The notes: generated by a model from the letters alone, not told the origin. A stretch of DNA of 61,994 bases from Bacteroidota bacterium (GCA_019136675.1 JAGVTV010000130.1:1-61994), one strand, 5' to 3'. Shown: positions 15,601-25,190, counted from the first letter of the stretch. A program made the numbers and translations.

Positions 15601-17142
15601 GTGGAAAAGATTCTGGAAATCAATGGTCTTTCGGCAACATTTGATTCGCCAACCGGACGGCAGACTTTGGTCGATTCTGTATCCTTTTTTACAGGCAAAG
15701 GCGAGGTACTGGGTATCACAGGTGAATCAGGAAGCGGCAAGTCTATGACGTGCCTGTGCATGATGGGCCTGGCAGGGTTTTTTCCTGGCATTACAGCTAC
15801 CGGTTCCGTCAGACTGAATGGCAGGGAATTGAATGGGTTTGACCAATTTGAATGGGAAAGGATCAGAGGAAAATCTATGTCCGTTGTTTTTCAACAGCCG
15901 GATACAGCATTGAATCCATTGCTGAGGTGTGGCGAACAGATTAGGGAAACGCTCATTGTACAACGCAAGGAACTTAATAAATCAGAAGCCAGAAAGCTTG
16001 TATACGATTTGCTGATGCGTGTCGGCCTTTATGAGACCGACCGGTTTTATAAATCTTATCCGTTCCAGTTGTCAGGAGGGCAGTTGCAGAGGGTTGCCCT
16101 GGCCATAGCATTGGCCAATAATCCGGCAATCATCATTGCAGACGAAGTAACCTCATCCCTGGATCCGGTGACGGCTGATCAGATTGTCCAATTGCTTCTT
16201 TCGGCCCGCAGTGAAGGTTCAACCATTGTTTTGATCAGCCACGACATTTCCATGATGAAAAAAGTCTGTGACCGCATTCTTATAATGCATCAAGGCAGGA
16301 TTACGGATGAATTCCGTCCGGGGCAGGCAGCTGAAGGTCTCTCAGAATATGCCCGTAAGCTTCTTTCACCCATCGACTACAAACCAAGACAACCTCTAAG
16401 TTCAGGCGAGGTTTTGCTCAGTGTTTCAGGTCTGGGCAAGAAATATAAAAGTGGTAATTTCAGACTGTTTGGAGAAGAAAAAAAGATCATTGCTCTGGAG
16501 GGAGTCTCATTTGAGCTGAAAAAAGGAGAAATGCTGGGTATTTTGGGGCCTTCCGGTAGTGGAAAATCCACACTGGCCAGGATAATCACGGGACTGGAAG
16601 AGGCGACCTCAGGTAAAGTGGTTTGTCAAAACAAAGTTTTAAAAGTCCGTGCTTTTGAACAGGACAAACATCTCAGACGGCAGATACAATATGTGTTTCA
16701 GGATCCGTTTTCGGTGTTTGATCCGCTGCAATCCTTTGGAGACGCTCTGATCGAGGTGTTAAAAGCATATAAAATAGGTGAACATGCTGCCAGAATCAAC
16801 AGAGTTCTGAATCTGATGTCCCTGCCTGAGGATATCCTTAAGCGGTATGTACATCAGGTTTCCGGAGGCCAGAGACAAAGGCTGGCTTTAGCCCGCGTTT
16901 TGCTGTTGGAGCCCGGGTTACTTGTTTTTGACGAATCCCTTTCAGCCCTTGATCTGACAAACCGCACAAGCATTGTCAGTAAAATAATTGAAATCCAGCA
17001 AAATACAGGATTTTCAGGTTTATTTATATCTCATGACATTGACCTCATCAGGGCCTTGTGTCACAATGTCCTGGTGCTGGATAGTGGTAAGGTGATTAAA
17101 TACGGAAGGGTAGAGGATCTGATACCGGGCCAGGATGCCTAG
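15601..17142 (+). CDS. Fused double ABC ATPase (oligopeptide/nickel type, DppD-DppF like)
   Basis: A 513-residue protein with two complete ABC ATPase domains in one chain. Domain 1 (about 1-255) has Walker A GESGSGKS, signature LSGGQLQRVALA and Walker B IIIADEVTSSLD. Domain 2 (about 265-510) has GPSGSGKST, VSGGQRQRLALA and LLVFDESLSALD. Order and sequence match the fused peptide/nickel importer ATPases. No permease or solute-binding gene lies beside it, so its membrane partners must be encoded elsewhere. The start is a GTG at 15601; the protein is complete from the first beta strand (EKILEINGLSATF). Confidence 0.9.
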   Translation: MEKILEINGLSATFDSPTGRQTLVDSVSFFTGKGEVLGITGESGSGKSMTCLCMMGLAGFFPGITATGSVRLNGRELNGFDQFEWERIRGKSMSVVFQQPDTALNPLLRCGEQIRETLIVQRKELNKSEARKLVYDLLMRVGLYETDRFYKSYPFQLSGGQLQRVALAIALANNPAIIIADEVTSSLDPVTADQIVQLLLSARSEGSTIVLISHDISMMKKVCDRILIMHQGRITDEFRPGQAAEGLSEYARKLLSPIDYKPRQPLSSGEVLLSVSGLGKKYKSGNFRLFGEEKKIIALEGVSFELKKGEMLGILGPSGSGKSTLARIITGLEEATSGKVVCQNKVLKVRAFEQDKHLRRQIQYVFQDPFSVFDPLQSFGDALIEVLKAYKIGEHAARINRVLNLMSLPEDILKRYVHQVSGGQRQRLALARVLLLEPGLLVFDESLSALDLTNRTSIVSKIIEIQQNTGFSGLFISHDIDLIRALCHNVLVLDSGKVIKYGRVEDLIPGQDA

Positions 17143-17168
17143 CTGTATTGGGTTTTTACAGGTCATAT

Positions 17169-18218
17169 TCAGGATTTGAAAAATGATTCTGCTTTGTGCA
17201 CCTTTCCGTCTCCCAATCCATCTGTAACAGAATACGTAAAACCAGGCTGTATGGAATAAGCACCGTAAGAACCGTCTTTTGCCAAAGCCAAAAAACCGAC
17301 CTGAAACGTCTTTGCTTTTTCAGGATTTAATTTAACCAGCCTTTCTATGGCTTTTTTGCATGCTTCCACCGGTGTATTTCCCTGTCGCATCAGTTCCACC
17401 ACCAGATGGGTGCCGCAAATCCTGATTACTTCTTCGCCCTGTCCTGAAGAGGTGGCTCCGCCTATTTCATTGTCAATAAAAAGTCCACCACCTATAATAG
17501 GGGAGTCTCCAACCCGGCCATGCATTTTAAAGCCCATGCCACTGGTGGTACATGATCCCGACAAGTCTCCATTGACATCCAGGGCTACAATGCCCATGGT
17601 GTCATGGTTAAACTCCCCGTCAGACAGGCGTGCCGGAGGATTTGACTGGCCTGAAGACTGGCCTGAAGACTGACTTGCTTCAATATTAATGACAGGCTTG
17701 TATTCTGATTTTTCGAGCCACTTGGTATATTCTATTCTGGCACTCTCTGATAATTCCGGTGATTCTGCCTGAAAGCCGTTTTGCACAGCAAAGCGATAAG
17801 CACCTTCGCCTACCAGCATGACGTGAGGGGTGGTTTCCATTATCTTCCTGGCTACGCTGACAGGGTTTTTTATACGGCTGAGGAATGCCACACTGCCGCA
17901 ATTCGATTTTTCGTCCATGATACAGGCATCCAGTGTGACGACCCCGTCACGATCAGGGTTCCCGCCCAGTCCAACACAGCAGTTGACTGTATTTTCAATT
18001 GAATTTGCTCCCCGTTCCACAGCATCTATCGCCTTGCCGCCTTTTCCCAGGATATCCCAGGCAGCCTTATTGACTTCAATGCCACTGTCCCAGGTGGATA
18101 AGATCACCGGCTTTTTGGCTGACGTACTTATTTTTTGGTTTGTACAGGCATTTAACACTGACATGACAGGTATGGTCAGAGCTCCATTTACCATAAATTT
18201 TCTCCTTGAATACCACAT
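17169..18218 (-). CDS. Glycosylasparaginase (N4-(beta-N-acetylglucosaminyl)-L-asparaginase), Tat lipoprotein
   Basis: An Ntn-hydrolase that removes Asn-linked glycans (EC 3.5.1.26 type) after cutting itself at HDT. The nucleophile is T207 in FNHDTMGIVALD, followed by GSCTTSGMGFKMHGRVGDSPIIGGG, the substrate-site signature. The N-terminus WYSRRKFMVNG is a twin-arginine signal, with a lipobox VLNAC ending at C25. I begin at Met11 of the longer frame, so the twin arginines come at residues 5-6. Residues 182-192 hold a short SSGQ tandem repeat coded by a 12-bp repeat in the loop before the cleavage site. Related Ser/Asp hydrolases (plant-type asparaginase) are less likely given the TSGMGFKMHGR pattern. 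Confidence 0.9.
   Translation of the reverse strand: MWYSRRKFMVNGALTIPVMSVLNACTNQKISTSAKKPVILSTWDSGIEVNKAAWDILGKGGKAIDAVERGANSIENTVNCCVGLGGNPDRDGVVTLDACIMDEKSNCGSVAFLSRIKNPVSVARKIMETTPHVMLVGEGAYRFAVQNGFQAESPELSESARIEYTKWLEKSEYKPVINIEASQSSGQSSGQSNPPARLSDGEFNHDTMGIVALDVNGDLSGSCTTSGMGFKMHGRVGDSPIIGGGLFIDNEIGGATSSGQGEEVIRICGTHLVVELMRQGNTPVEACKKAIERLVKLNPEKAKTFQVGFLALAKDGSYGAYSIQPGFTYSVTDGLGDGKVHKAESFFKS
17644..17676. repeat. 12-bp in-frame tandem repeat
   Basis: GACTGGCCTGAA occurs at 17644-17655 and 17656-17667, followed by a partial third copy. Inside the glycosylasparaginase gene it adds SSGQ units without breaking the frame. Confidence 0.85.
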
Positions 18219-18324
18219 AACCGGGTTTTTTGTGTAAAAGTAAAACAAATAAATTAAAAATCGGACGCTGTCAGTTATCAGAGGATTCAGTTGCCTGATT
18301 GTATTTTGATTTAGCTAAAAAAAG

Positions 18325-18332
18325 TATCTTTG
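18325..18332 (+). promoter_or_regulatory. -7 box upstream of ffh
   Basis: TATCTTTG matches TAnnTTTG, with TTTG at 18305-18308 about 16 bases upstream. It lies 22 bases before the ATG at 18355. Confidence 0.55.
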
Positions 18333-18354
18333 CACTCTTAAAAATATTGACATC

Positions 18355-19695
18355 ATGTTTGAAAACTTAAGCGAAAAATTGGATTTTGCCTTTCGCAGCC
18401 TGAAAGGTGAGACCAAGCTTACGGAACTTAATATAGCCAACTCCATAAAAGAGATAAGGAGGGCACTTGTTGCTGCAGACGTAAATTACAAGATTGCCAA
18501 GGAATTTACTGACAAGGTAAAAGACAAAGCCATGGGTACTGAAAATGTACTCGCTTCTGTAAAGCCGGGAGAACTCATGGTTAAAATCGTGCAGGATGAG
18601 ATGACTGAACTGATGGGGGGGCAGGCTGCCGGTATTAATATCAAAGGCAATCCGGGGGTAGTGCTTGTTTCAGGTCTGCAGGGATCGGGTAAAACCACTT
18701 TTTCAGGCAAACTGGCAAAGTTCCTGAAGGACAAGAAATCAAAAAGACCACTCCTAGTGGCCTGCGACGTGTACAGGCCTGCTGCTGTAGACCAGTTGAC
18801 CGTTCTGGCTGAGCAGGTTGGTGTCCATATATACAAGGAACCGGACAATAAAAATCCTGTACAGATAGCACTTAATGCCATCCTGCATGCCAGAAGCAAT
18901 TCGTTTGATGTGGTAATCATTGACACGGCCGGCCGGCTTTCTGTTGATGAGGAAATGATGGCCGAGATCGAAAATATCCGGAATTCAGTAGTGCCGACAG
19001 AAACCCTCTTTGTTGTTGACTCCATGACAGGACAGGATGCTGTAAATACTGCTACAATATTTAATGAAAGGATCAATTTTGACGGAGTAGTCCTTACAAA
19101 GCTGGACGGTGACACGAGGGGTGGGGCAGCCCTTTCCATCAAGTATTCTGTAGGCAAACCAATCAAGTTTGTAAGTTCAGGGGAAAAAATGGATGCCCTT
19201 GATGTTTTCTACCCGGACAGGATGGCCCAAAGGATCCTCGGAATGGGAGACATAGTGTCCTTTGTCGAAAAGGCACAGGAGCAATTTGATGAAAAAGAGG
19301 CCGAAAGGATTGAAAAGAAGATAAAGAAAAACAAATTTGATTTCAACGACTTCCTGGGGCAGCTTAATCAGATCAAGAGAATGGGAGATGTCAAATCACT
19401 TATGAATATGATCCCCGGCATGAATAAAATTACCAAAGACCTGAATATTGATGACAAGGCCTTCAGCAAGGTAGAAGCCATTATTCAATCAATGACCCCC
19501 AAGGAAAGGGCCAATCCCGAACTTCTCAATATGTCAAGGAAAAAAAGGATTGCATCCGGAAGCGGCAAAAATATTCATGAAGTCAATATGTTTATCAAAC
19601 AGTTTGATCAGATGCGTAAAATGATGCATATGATGTCCAAAGGAAAAGGAATGGACAGATTTATGCAAGGAATGCCAAATATTGGGAAGAGATAA
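18355..19695 (+). CDS. ffh: Signal recognition particle protein Ffh (SRP54)
   Basis: The 446-residue GTPase of the signal recognition particle, which binds signal sequences and 4.5S RNA and docks on FtsY. The N domain begins MFENLSEKLDFAFRSLKG. The G domain has G1 GLQGSGKTT at about 107-115, DVYRPAA, DTAGRL and TKLDGDTRGGAALS. The C-terminal M domain is methionine-rich (MMHMMSKGKGMDRFMQGMP) and includes the RNA-binding helix region near NMSRKKRIASGSG. Length and order are normal. No SRP RNA gene was seen nearby. It is transcribed alone, with a promoter at 18325-18332. Confidence 0.97.
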   Translation: MFENLSEKLDFAFRSLKGETKLTELNIANSIKEIRRALVAADVNYKIAKEFTDKVKDKAMGTENVLASVKPGELMVKIVQDEMTELMGGQAAGINIKGNPGVVLVSGLQGSGKTTFSGKLAKFLKDKKSKRPLLVACDVYRPAAVDQLTVLAEQVGVHIYKEPDNKNPVQIALNAILHARSNSFDVVIIDTAGRLSVDEEMMAEIENIRNSVVPTETLFVVDSMTGQDAVNTATIFNERINFDGVVLTKLDGDTRGGAALSIKYSVGKPIKFVSSGEKMDALDVFYPDRMAQRILGMGDIVSFVEKAQEQFDEKEAERIEKKIKKNKFDFNDFLGQLNQIKRMGDVKSLMNMIPGMNKITKDLNIDDKAFSKVEAIIQSMTPKERANPELLNMSRKKRIASGSGKNIHEVNMFIKQFDQMRKMMHMMSKGKGMDRFMQGMPNIGKR

Positions 19696-19813
19696 GCGTC
19701 TTTTTAGATATTATTTGCCTTTTACTGAAAAAAATTGTAATGTAATTTTACTGAAGATAAATATTTTTTCTATTTTGGAGGACAAATCGTCAATAAACAA
19801 AACACCATTGAAA

Positions 19814-22800
19814 ATGAAAAACATTTTACTCTCTGTTTTTGCCGTTTTACTCTTTGGTTTGCCATTACGGGGTCAAATTGCTGATGGAAGCATAGCCCCT
19901 GATTGGACGGTGACCGACCTGAACGGAAATTCTTACAATCTTTATTCCATACTCAACTCCGGCCGGCATGTAGTCATAGATTTTTCGGCAACCTGGTGTG
20001 GCCCTTGCTGGAATTATCACAACGGAGGCGCCCTTGAACAGTTGTATAATACATATGGCCCATCAGGCACAAATCAGGTTATGGTGTTTTTCTTTGAAGC
20101 AGAAAATAATAACAACACTGCTTGTCTTTATGGCCCAACAGGATGTGTCGGACCAAATGGTGGAACACAGGGTAATTGGGTTGCAGGTACTCCGTATCCT
20201 ATTGTTGATCTTTCGGCAATCGGTCAAAACTCCATTAAATCCTCTTATCAAATTTCTGGATATCCAACATTATTGGCAGTTAATGCGTACGATAAAAGAG
20301 TTTTTGAAGTGGGCCAGGCCAGCCTGAGCAGATGGCAAAACTGGCTTTTTCAATCATTTGAATTAAAAGTGAATCCTCTTGTTCAACAACCGCAGTGTAT
20401 AAATAACGGTTCAATTAACCTGAATACTTCAGGCGGTTATAATAATAAATCCTATCAGTGGTCTAATGGGGCTACTACCCAAAATCTCTCGGGTTTATCT
20501 GGTGGAACTTACAGTTGTAGAATATCAGACAGCTATGGCTATTTTATTAACACATCTAATTTTGTATTAACAAACCCAGTCCCAATAACTGTCAACCAAA
20601 CATTACATTCCAACGTTGTTTGCGGCGGTGAATCATCCGGGGCACTCAGTGTATCTGCCTCCGGAGGTTCAGGAAGCTTTCTGTATTCCTGGAGTAACGG
20701 CCAAAATGGTCCTTCAATAAGCAATATTCCGGCAGGCACCTACACAGTTGTGGTTACGGACGGTGCCCAATGTACCAAGACGGCGAGTTATACCATCACC
20801 CAGCCGGCACCTTTAACTGTCAGTCCGCAAGTCACCAATGCTTCCTGCAGCCAAAACAACGGAACAGTACTGCTGATAGAAGCAGGAGGCAACTGGCCTT
20901 ACACCTATCAGCTTAATGGTGTTTCCCAATCTACACCGAATTTTGACAATCTGGGAGCAGGTACCTATAACTATTCTGTAATTGATGTTAACAATTGTTC
21001 TGTTTCAGGAAGTGTCACACTTTCCACCTCGGTGGCTCCGGTAGCACAGGCATCTACCACTTCAAGTATAACCTGCCTGACTCCGACAGGAACGATAAGC
21101 GGTACCGGCTCCTCCACAGGAGGCTCTTTTGGTTATCTATGGACCACTTCAAACGGAGCGATTGTATCTGGTGCTACACAGCTTACAGCTACTGTCAATG
21201 CAGGTGGCACTTACACCCTTAAAGTCACGAATAACGGCAATGGTTGTACAGCCACAAGCAGTGTTACTGTACCTTCCAATACAACACAACCTACTGTGGC
21301 CATTCAAACACCCGGCCAGTTGGATTGTAATGCGAGCACTGTAACAATTAATGCATCCGGGTCTTCAACAGGATCAAATTTTGCATACGCATGGAGTACA
21401 GCGGACGGAAATATTGTCAGTGGCGGAAATAGCCTTTTACCTGTGGTGGACGAACCCGGCTCCTATGCTCTTCAGATCACAAACAATACAAACGGTTGTA
21501 TTTCTAATTCTTCAGTTTCAGTCGCAGAAGACATGACTCAACCCGTCATCACCGTAGCTACCGAAACTGTGCTTACCTGCAGCCAGCAAAGTGCTGAGAT
21601 TTGTGCAACTACATCCTCCGGAAGTGTGGTGTGGAATATTCCAGGGGCAAACGGCAATTGTGTGACACTGGATCAGCCCGGTCAATATACCCTGACGGCA
21701 ACTGGAACCAATGGTTGCACCAGCTCAGCCACCTCATCGGTTGTTTTATCCAATGATTTTCCGCAGGTTACAGTGGGCGAACCAGACCTTCTGACATGTA
21801 TTGTTACTTCAGTGTCCCTGAGTGGACAAGTTAATGGAAACCCACAGGATTTTACATTTACATGGAAAGATGAAACAGGTGCGATTATAGCCAATACTGC
21901 AGAGGCAGCCACTGAAAATCCCGGTACATTTACCCTTGAGGTTCTGAATAATGCCAACGGCTGCCAGGCCTCATCAAGTGTAACGGTCGCAGAAATTACA
22001 GAAGCACCCTCAGCACAGTTTAACAGTGCATTGCAGGACGGTACTGTAAATGCAGCTGTAGAAAATGTGGACGGACTTGCTGAATATTCATGGACGGTTA
22101 ACGGAACTCCTGAGGGTACTGGAAGTGAATTGTCCTATACCCTGCCAGGCCCGGGCGTATTTAATGTATGTCTGGTGTCCTCTAATGATTGCGGATCCAA
22201 TACACTTTGTGTAGAATATTTTGTGGCAGCTCCATTGGCTGTACAGGTTGCAGGTACCCAGGTTGCATGTTTTGGACAAAACAACGGAACAGCAAGTGTT
22301 TCAGTGACAGGTGGTGTACCCCAGTATTCGTATGCATGGACAGGTCCTGACAACTTTACTTCTTCAGAAGCATCTATTAGCGGCCTGGCTCCGGGTGTGT
22401 ACTCTGTCGTGGTGACCGATGCCAACGGACAATCTATATCCTCTGAATACACAATAGGACAACCAGCCGCCCTTACACAGGGAGATGTTATAATAACCAA
22501 TGACCAGGATAATTCAAATTCAGGTTCTGTGGAACTTACTGTACACGGAGGCACAGGCAGTCTTTCCTATGCCTGGTCAAACGGATCCAATGGTACAAAA
22601 CTCGGAGGCTTAGGAGCCGGTGAATATTCATGCACAGTGACCGATGAAAACGGATGCCAGCAGGTATTTGGTCCATTTGTGGTAGAAAATGTGTCAGGAG
22701 TAGATGAAAGCGAATACCTGACAAGTTTCAATCTTTTCCCTAATCCTGCTGCTGATTTAATTAATGTCTCTGCTGGCCTGGTTAAGGAAGGTAATGTCAC

Positions 22801-22963
22801 TCTCACCTTAATGAATGCTTTTGGCCGTGAAATAGTGGCAGAATCCCACAGGGGAAATTTCAATACCCGTCTGAATGTAGCAGGTATGCCATCAGGTATG
22901 TACTTCATTCAACTCAGACACAGGGACTTTACCATACTTAAAAAAGTACAGGTGCTGCACTGA
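19814..22963 (+). CDS. Secreted thioredoxin-fold protein with SprB-like repeats and T9SS type A sorting domain
   Basis: A 1,049-residue protein for export through the type IX secretion system. I start at MKNILLSVFAVLLFGLPLRG, a clean signal peptide; the longer frame from 19682 adds 44 unlikely residues that overlap ffh. Residues about 25-190 are a thioredoxin-like domain with active site W-C62-G-P-C65 and a cis-proline motif GYPT. Then come roughly eight Ig-like and SprB-type repeats (patterns such as SYAWSNG...GLGAGEYSCTVTDENGC). The last 75 residues are a type A sorting domain (FNLFPNPAADLINV...GMYFIQL...KKVQVL). An intact CxxC on a surface protein suggests extracellular disulfide or redox work, or a re-used binding fold. 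A strong terminator follows. Confidence 0.9.
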   Translation: MKNILLSVFAVLLFGLPLRGQIADGSIAPDWTVTDLNGNSYNLYSILNSGRHVVIDFSATWCGPCWNYHNGGALEQLYNTYGPSGTNQVMVFFFEAENNNNTACLYGPTGCVGPNGGTQGNWVAGTPYPIVDLSAIGQNSIKSSYQISGYPTLLAVNAYDKRVFEVGQASLSRWQNWLFQSFELKVNPLVQQPQCINNGSINLNTSGGYNNKSYQWSNGATTQNLSGLSGGTYSCRISDSYGYFINTSNFVLTNPVPITVNQTLHSNVVCGGESSGALSVSASGGSGSFLYSWSNGQNGPSISNIPAGTYTVVVTDGAQCTKTASYTITQPAPLTVSPQVTNASCSQNNGTVLLIEAGGNWPYTYQLNGVSQSTPNFDNLGAGTYNYSVIDVNNCSVSGSVTLSTSVAPVAQASTTSSITCLTPTGTISGTGSSTGGSFGYLWTTSNGAIVSGATQLTATVNAGGTYTLKVTNNGNGCTATSSVTVPSNTTQPTVAIQTPGQLDCNASTVTINASGSSTGSNFAYAWSTADGNIVSGGNSLLPVVDEPGSYALQITNNTNGCISNSSVSVAEDMTQPVITVATETVLTCSQQSAEICATTSSGSVVWNIPGANGNCVTLDQPGQYTLTATGTNGCTSSATSSVVLSNDFPQVTVGEPDLLTCIVTSVSLSGQVNGNPQDFTFTWKDETGAIIANTAEAATENPGTFTLEVLNNANGCQASSSVTVAEITEAPSAQFNSALQDGTVNAAVENVDGLAEYSWTVNGTPEGTGSELSYTLPGPGVFNVCLVSSNDCGSNTLCVEYFVAAPLAVQVAGTQVACFGQNNGTASVSVTGGVPQYSYAWTGPDNFTSSEASISGLAPGVYSVVVTDANGQSISSEYTIGQPAALTQGDVIITNDQDNSNSGSVELTVHGGTGSLSYAWSNGSNGTKLGGLGAGEYSCTVTDENGCQQVFGPFVVENVSGVDESEYLTSFNLFPNPAADLINVSAGLVKEGNVTLTLMNAFGREIVAESHRGNFNTRLNVAGMPSGMYFIQLRHRDFTILKKVQVLH

Positions 22964-22990
22964 AAGTAACCAAATGCAAATCAATATAAA

Positions 22991-23023
22991 CAAGGGCTTC
23001 CGTCAGGAGGCCCTTGTTTTTTT
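22991..23023 (+). terminator. Rho-independent terminator
   Basis: CAAGGGCTTCC and GGAGGCCCTTG form an 11-bp stem (one G-T pair) around a GTCA loop, followed by seven T. It ends the thioredoxin/SprB-repeat gene. Confidence 0.9.
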
Positions 23024-23025
23024 AT

Positions 23026-23033
23026 TACCTTTG
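23026..23033 (+). promoter_or_regulatory. -7 box directly upstream of cvfB
   Basis: TACCTTTG matches TAnnTTTG, directly after the terminator and 8 bases before the ATG at 23042. This points to a nearly leaderless mRNA. Confidence 0.5.
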
Positions 23034-23047
23034 CTAAAAATATGATT

Positions 23048-23890
23048 ATGGCTGAACTGGGCAAGGTCAATCAAATGAATATTGTTAAAAAAGTGAATTT
23101 CGGGCTCTATCTTGATGGAGGCGAAATGGGAGAGATTCTTATGCCAAAAAGATATGTAACGAAGGACATGAAGCCCGGGGATTCCGTAGAGGTAATGGTA
23201 TACCTGGATGGAGAAGAACGGTATGTTGCTACTACTGAAAAACCAAAGGCAGTGGTTGGGGATTTTGCCTCCCTCCGGGTAAACAAGGTAGAAAAATCCG
23301 GTGCTTTTCTGGATTGGGGGCTAAGCAAGGAATTGATGGTGCCCTTCAGTGAACAAAAAGTAAAAATGGAGGAAGGCCGGAGTTATATAGTATATGTATA
23401 CATAGACAGGATAACGGGAAGAATAACGGCCTCCATGAAACTGGAAAGGTTTTTTAGCAAGGAAAAACCACAATATCAGGCCGGAGATGAAGTAGATCTT
23501 CTGATTTGGACACCTACTGACCTCGGATATAAGGCAATCATTGACAATAAATACCTCGGTGTTGTTTATAAAAATGAAATTTTTAAAAAAATCAACTCCG
23601 GCAATAAGTTGAGAGGATTTGTAAAAAAAGTCAGGGACGACGGAAAAATTGACCTTAGCCTTGAGTCAATGGGATACAAGAAAAAAATAGGAGGCATCGC
23701 TGGTGTAGTCCTTGAAAAACTCAAAACTGCCGGTGGATTTCTACCATACCATGATAAGACGGATCCGGATGTGATCTACAGTATTTTTGGCGTAAGCAAA
23801 AAAACTTTTAAGCAAGCTGTAGGCAATCTGTACAAGCTCCGCCTTATCGAAATGGACCAGAAAGGGATAAAACTCACCGAAAAAGCTTAA
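23048..23890 (+). CDS. cvfB: CvfB-like S1 RNA-binding protein
   Basis: A 280-residue cytoplasmic protein with consecutive S1-type OB folds and a C-terminal winged helix, the layout of CvfB. S1 domains begin ELGKVNQMNIVKKVNFGLYLD, then VVGDFASLRVNKVEKSGAFLDWG, and a third around QAGDEVDLLIWTPTDLGYKAI. The winged-helix end reads IYSIFGVSKKTFKQAVGNLYKL. CvfB binds RNA and affects gene expression in firmicutes; its role in Bacteroidota is not established. The start at 23048 is preferred over 23042 because a -7 box lies at 23026-23033 and a transcript would begin about 23040. Its stop overlaps that of the convergent cutA. Confidence 0.88.
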   Translation: MAELGKVNQMNIVKKVNFGLYLDGGEMGEILMPKRYVTKDMKPGDSVEVMVYLDGEERYVATTEKPKAVVGDFASLRVNKVEKSGAFLDWGLSKELMVPFSEQKVKMEEGRSYIVYVYIDRITGRITASMKLERFFSKEKPQYQAGDEVDLLIWTPTDLGYKAIIDNKYLGVVYKNEIFKKINSGNKLRGFVKKVRDDGKIDLSLESMGYKKKIGGIAGVVLEKLKTAGGFLPYHDKTDPDVIYSIFGVSKKTFKQAVGNLYKLRLIEMDQKGIKLTEKA

Positions 23891-24210
23891 TTGGCGTTTT
23901 GCTCCTTCAGTTGCTCCACTAGCCATTCAAAGTACTCCTTATTACAGTTGGCCTGCCAGTGTATGACTGCAGGTACGCTGTAAGGATGGACAGCCTTTAC
24001 TTCCGATTCTATTATTACAGCCAGTGCGGGTATAGACTTCATGACAGCAACATATTCATTTTCGCTGACCATGGCACCTTCCCAGGTGTACAAACTTTTG
24101 GCAGTGACCACATTGCCGCAAGCTATCAATTTTTTGGCAAGCAGATGGGCAACCAAATTGCCGGCTGCCCCGGCATCCGGACAAGGTACGTAAAAAACCT
24201 CCAGGACCAT
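23887..24210 (-). CDS. cutA: CutA1 divalent-ion tolerance-like protein
   Basis: A 107-residue trimeric ferredoxin-like protein. Family features: VFYVPCPDAGAAGNLVAHLLAKKLIACGNV at the N-terminus, SLYTWEGAMVSENEYVAVMKS in the middle and VHPYSVPAVIHW near the end. CutA1 binds copper and other metals in vitro, but its cell role is unsettled. The ATG shares one base with the pfkA stop codon, so it is the last gene of the sugar kinase-pfkA-cutA operon. Confidence 0.9.
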   Translation of the reverse strand: MVLEVFYVPCPDAGAAGNLVAHLLAKKLIACGNVVTAKSLYTWEGAMVSENEYVAVMKSIPALAVIIESEVKAVHPYSVPAVIHWQANCNKEYFEWLVEQLKEQNAN

Positions 24211-25190
24211 TAAAGAGCCAGGATTTCAGCCATCCTGACCAGGTCTTTGTTGACAGGTTTGGTTTTGGCTACCGCTTCCTTAAATGGCGTAAAGGTGATC
24301 TTGTCGTTAATTATTCCCAAAGCCACACCACCTTCGCCCCTCATCAGTGCCTTGACGGAAGAATGGCCCATCCTGCTTGCAAGGACCCTGTCCATGGCAG
24401 TAGGCGAACCTCCTCTTTGGAGGTGGCCTATGATGGCTACCCTCACGTCAAATTCCGGGTTTAATTGCTTTATCTGATTGGCAATAGCAGATGCATCACC
24501 ATTTTTATTCCCTTCTGCCACAATCACGAGGTTAAACAATTTCTGACGCTTGACAGATTTTCTGAGGAATTCAGATAATTCTTCAATTGAAGAATCTATT
24601 TCAGGAAGGAAAATGGCTCCGGCTCCGCTTCCTATACCAGTGTGCAAGGCTATAAAACCAGAGTGTCTTCCCATTACCTCCACAAAAAATAGTCTGTTAT
24701 GGGAATCGGCAGTGTCGCGGATTTTGTCTACTGCCTCAATGGCTGTATTGATGGCTGTATCAAAACCGATGGTATAATCTGTGCCGTAAATGTCATTGTC
24801 AATCGTTCCCGGTAGCCCTACAAACGGTATATTGTATTCGCTCATAAAAATATCAGCTCCGGTGTAAGTACCGTTGCCACCTATGGCCACGACCCCGTCT
24901 ATGTCGTGGGCTGCGAGGTTTTCATAGGCCAGTTTGCGGCCTTCTTTGGTCCTGAATGCCTCACTTCGTGCCGTTTTCAGTATGGTGCCGCCTCGCTGGA
25001 TAATGTTTGCCACGTCAGATACATCCATACGCACTATATCTCCCCTGATCATTCCGTCATATCCCCTCTGGATGCCATAGACAAACAAGTCATGATAAAC
25101 TGCGGTCCTGACCACGGCCCTGACGGCTGCATTCATACCAGGGGCATCACCTCCGGATGTAAAGACTGCAATTCTCTTAATGTTACTCAT
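24210..25190 (-). CDS. pfkA: 6-phosphofructokinase, ATP type
   Basis: A 326-residue enzyme that makes fructose 1,6-bisphosphate in glycolysis. It has FTSGGDAPGMN at 11-20, the catalytic PGTIDND with D131, and VEVMGRHSGFIA for fructose 6-phosphate binding. The glycines at the two positions that distinguish ATP from pyrophosphate users (after GGN at 107, and 128 in PGT) are kept, so ATP is the likely donor. Odd: the usual GGDGS is GGNGT here, which puts Asn106 where E. coli has the Mg-binding Asp103. The start overlaps the end of the upstream kinase by 8 bases, so translation is coupled. Confidence 0.95.
   Translation of the reverse strand: MSNIKRIAVFTSGGDAPGMNAAVRAVVRTAVYHDLFVYGIQRGYDGMIRGDIVRMDVSDVANIIQRGGTILKTARSEAFRTKEGRKLAYENLAAHDIDGVVAIGGNGTYTGADIFMSEYNIPFVGLPGTIDNDIYGTDYTIGFDTAINTAIEAVDKIRDTADSHNRLFFVEVMGRHSGFIALHTGIGSGAGAIFLPEIDSSIEELSEFLRKSVKRQKLFNLVIVAEGNKNGDASAIANQIKQLNPEFDVRVAIIGHLQRGGSPTAMDRVLASRMGHSSVKALMRGEGGVALGIINDKITFTPFKEAVAKTKPVNKDLVRMAEILAL

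Noticed and set aside
19682..19813. Upstream extension of the thioredoxin/SprB-repeat protein overlapping ffh
   Set aside because: It adds 44 residues before a clean signal peptide and overlaps the end of ffh; the ATG at 19814 is far better.
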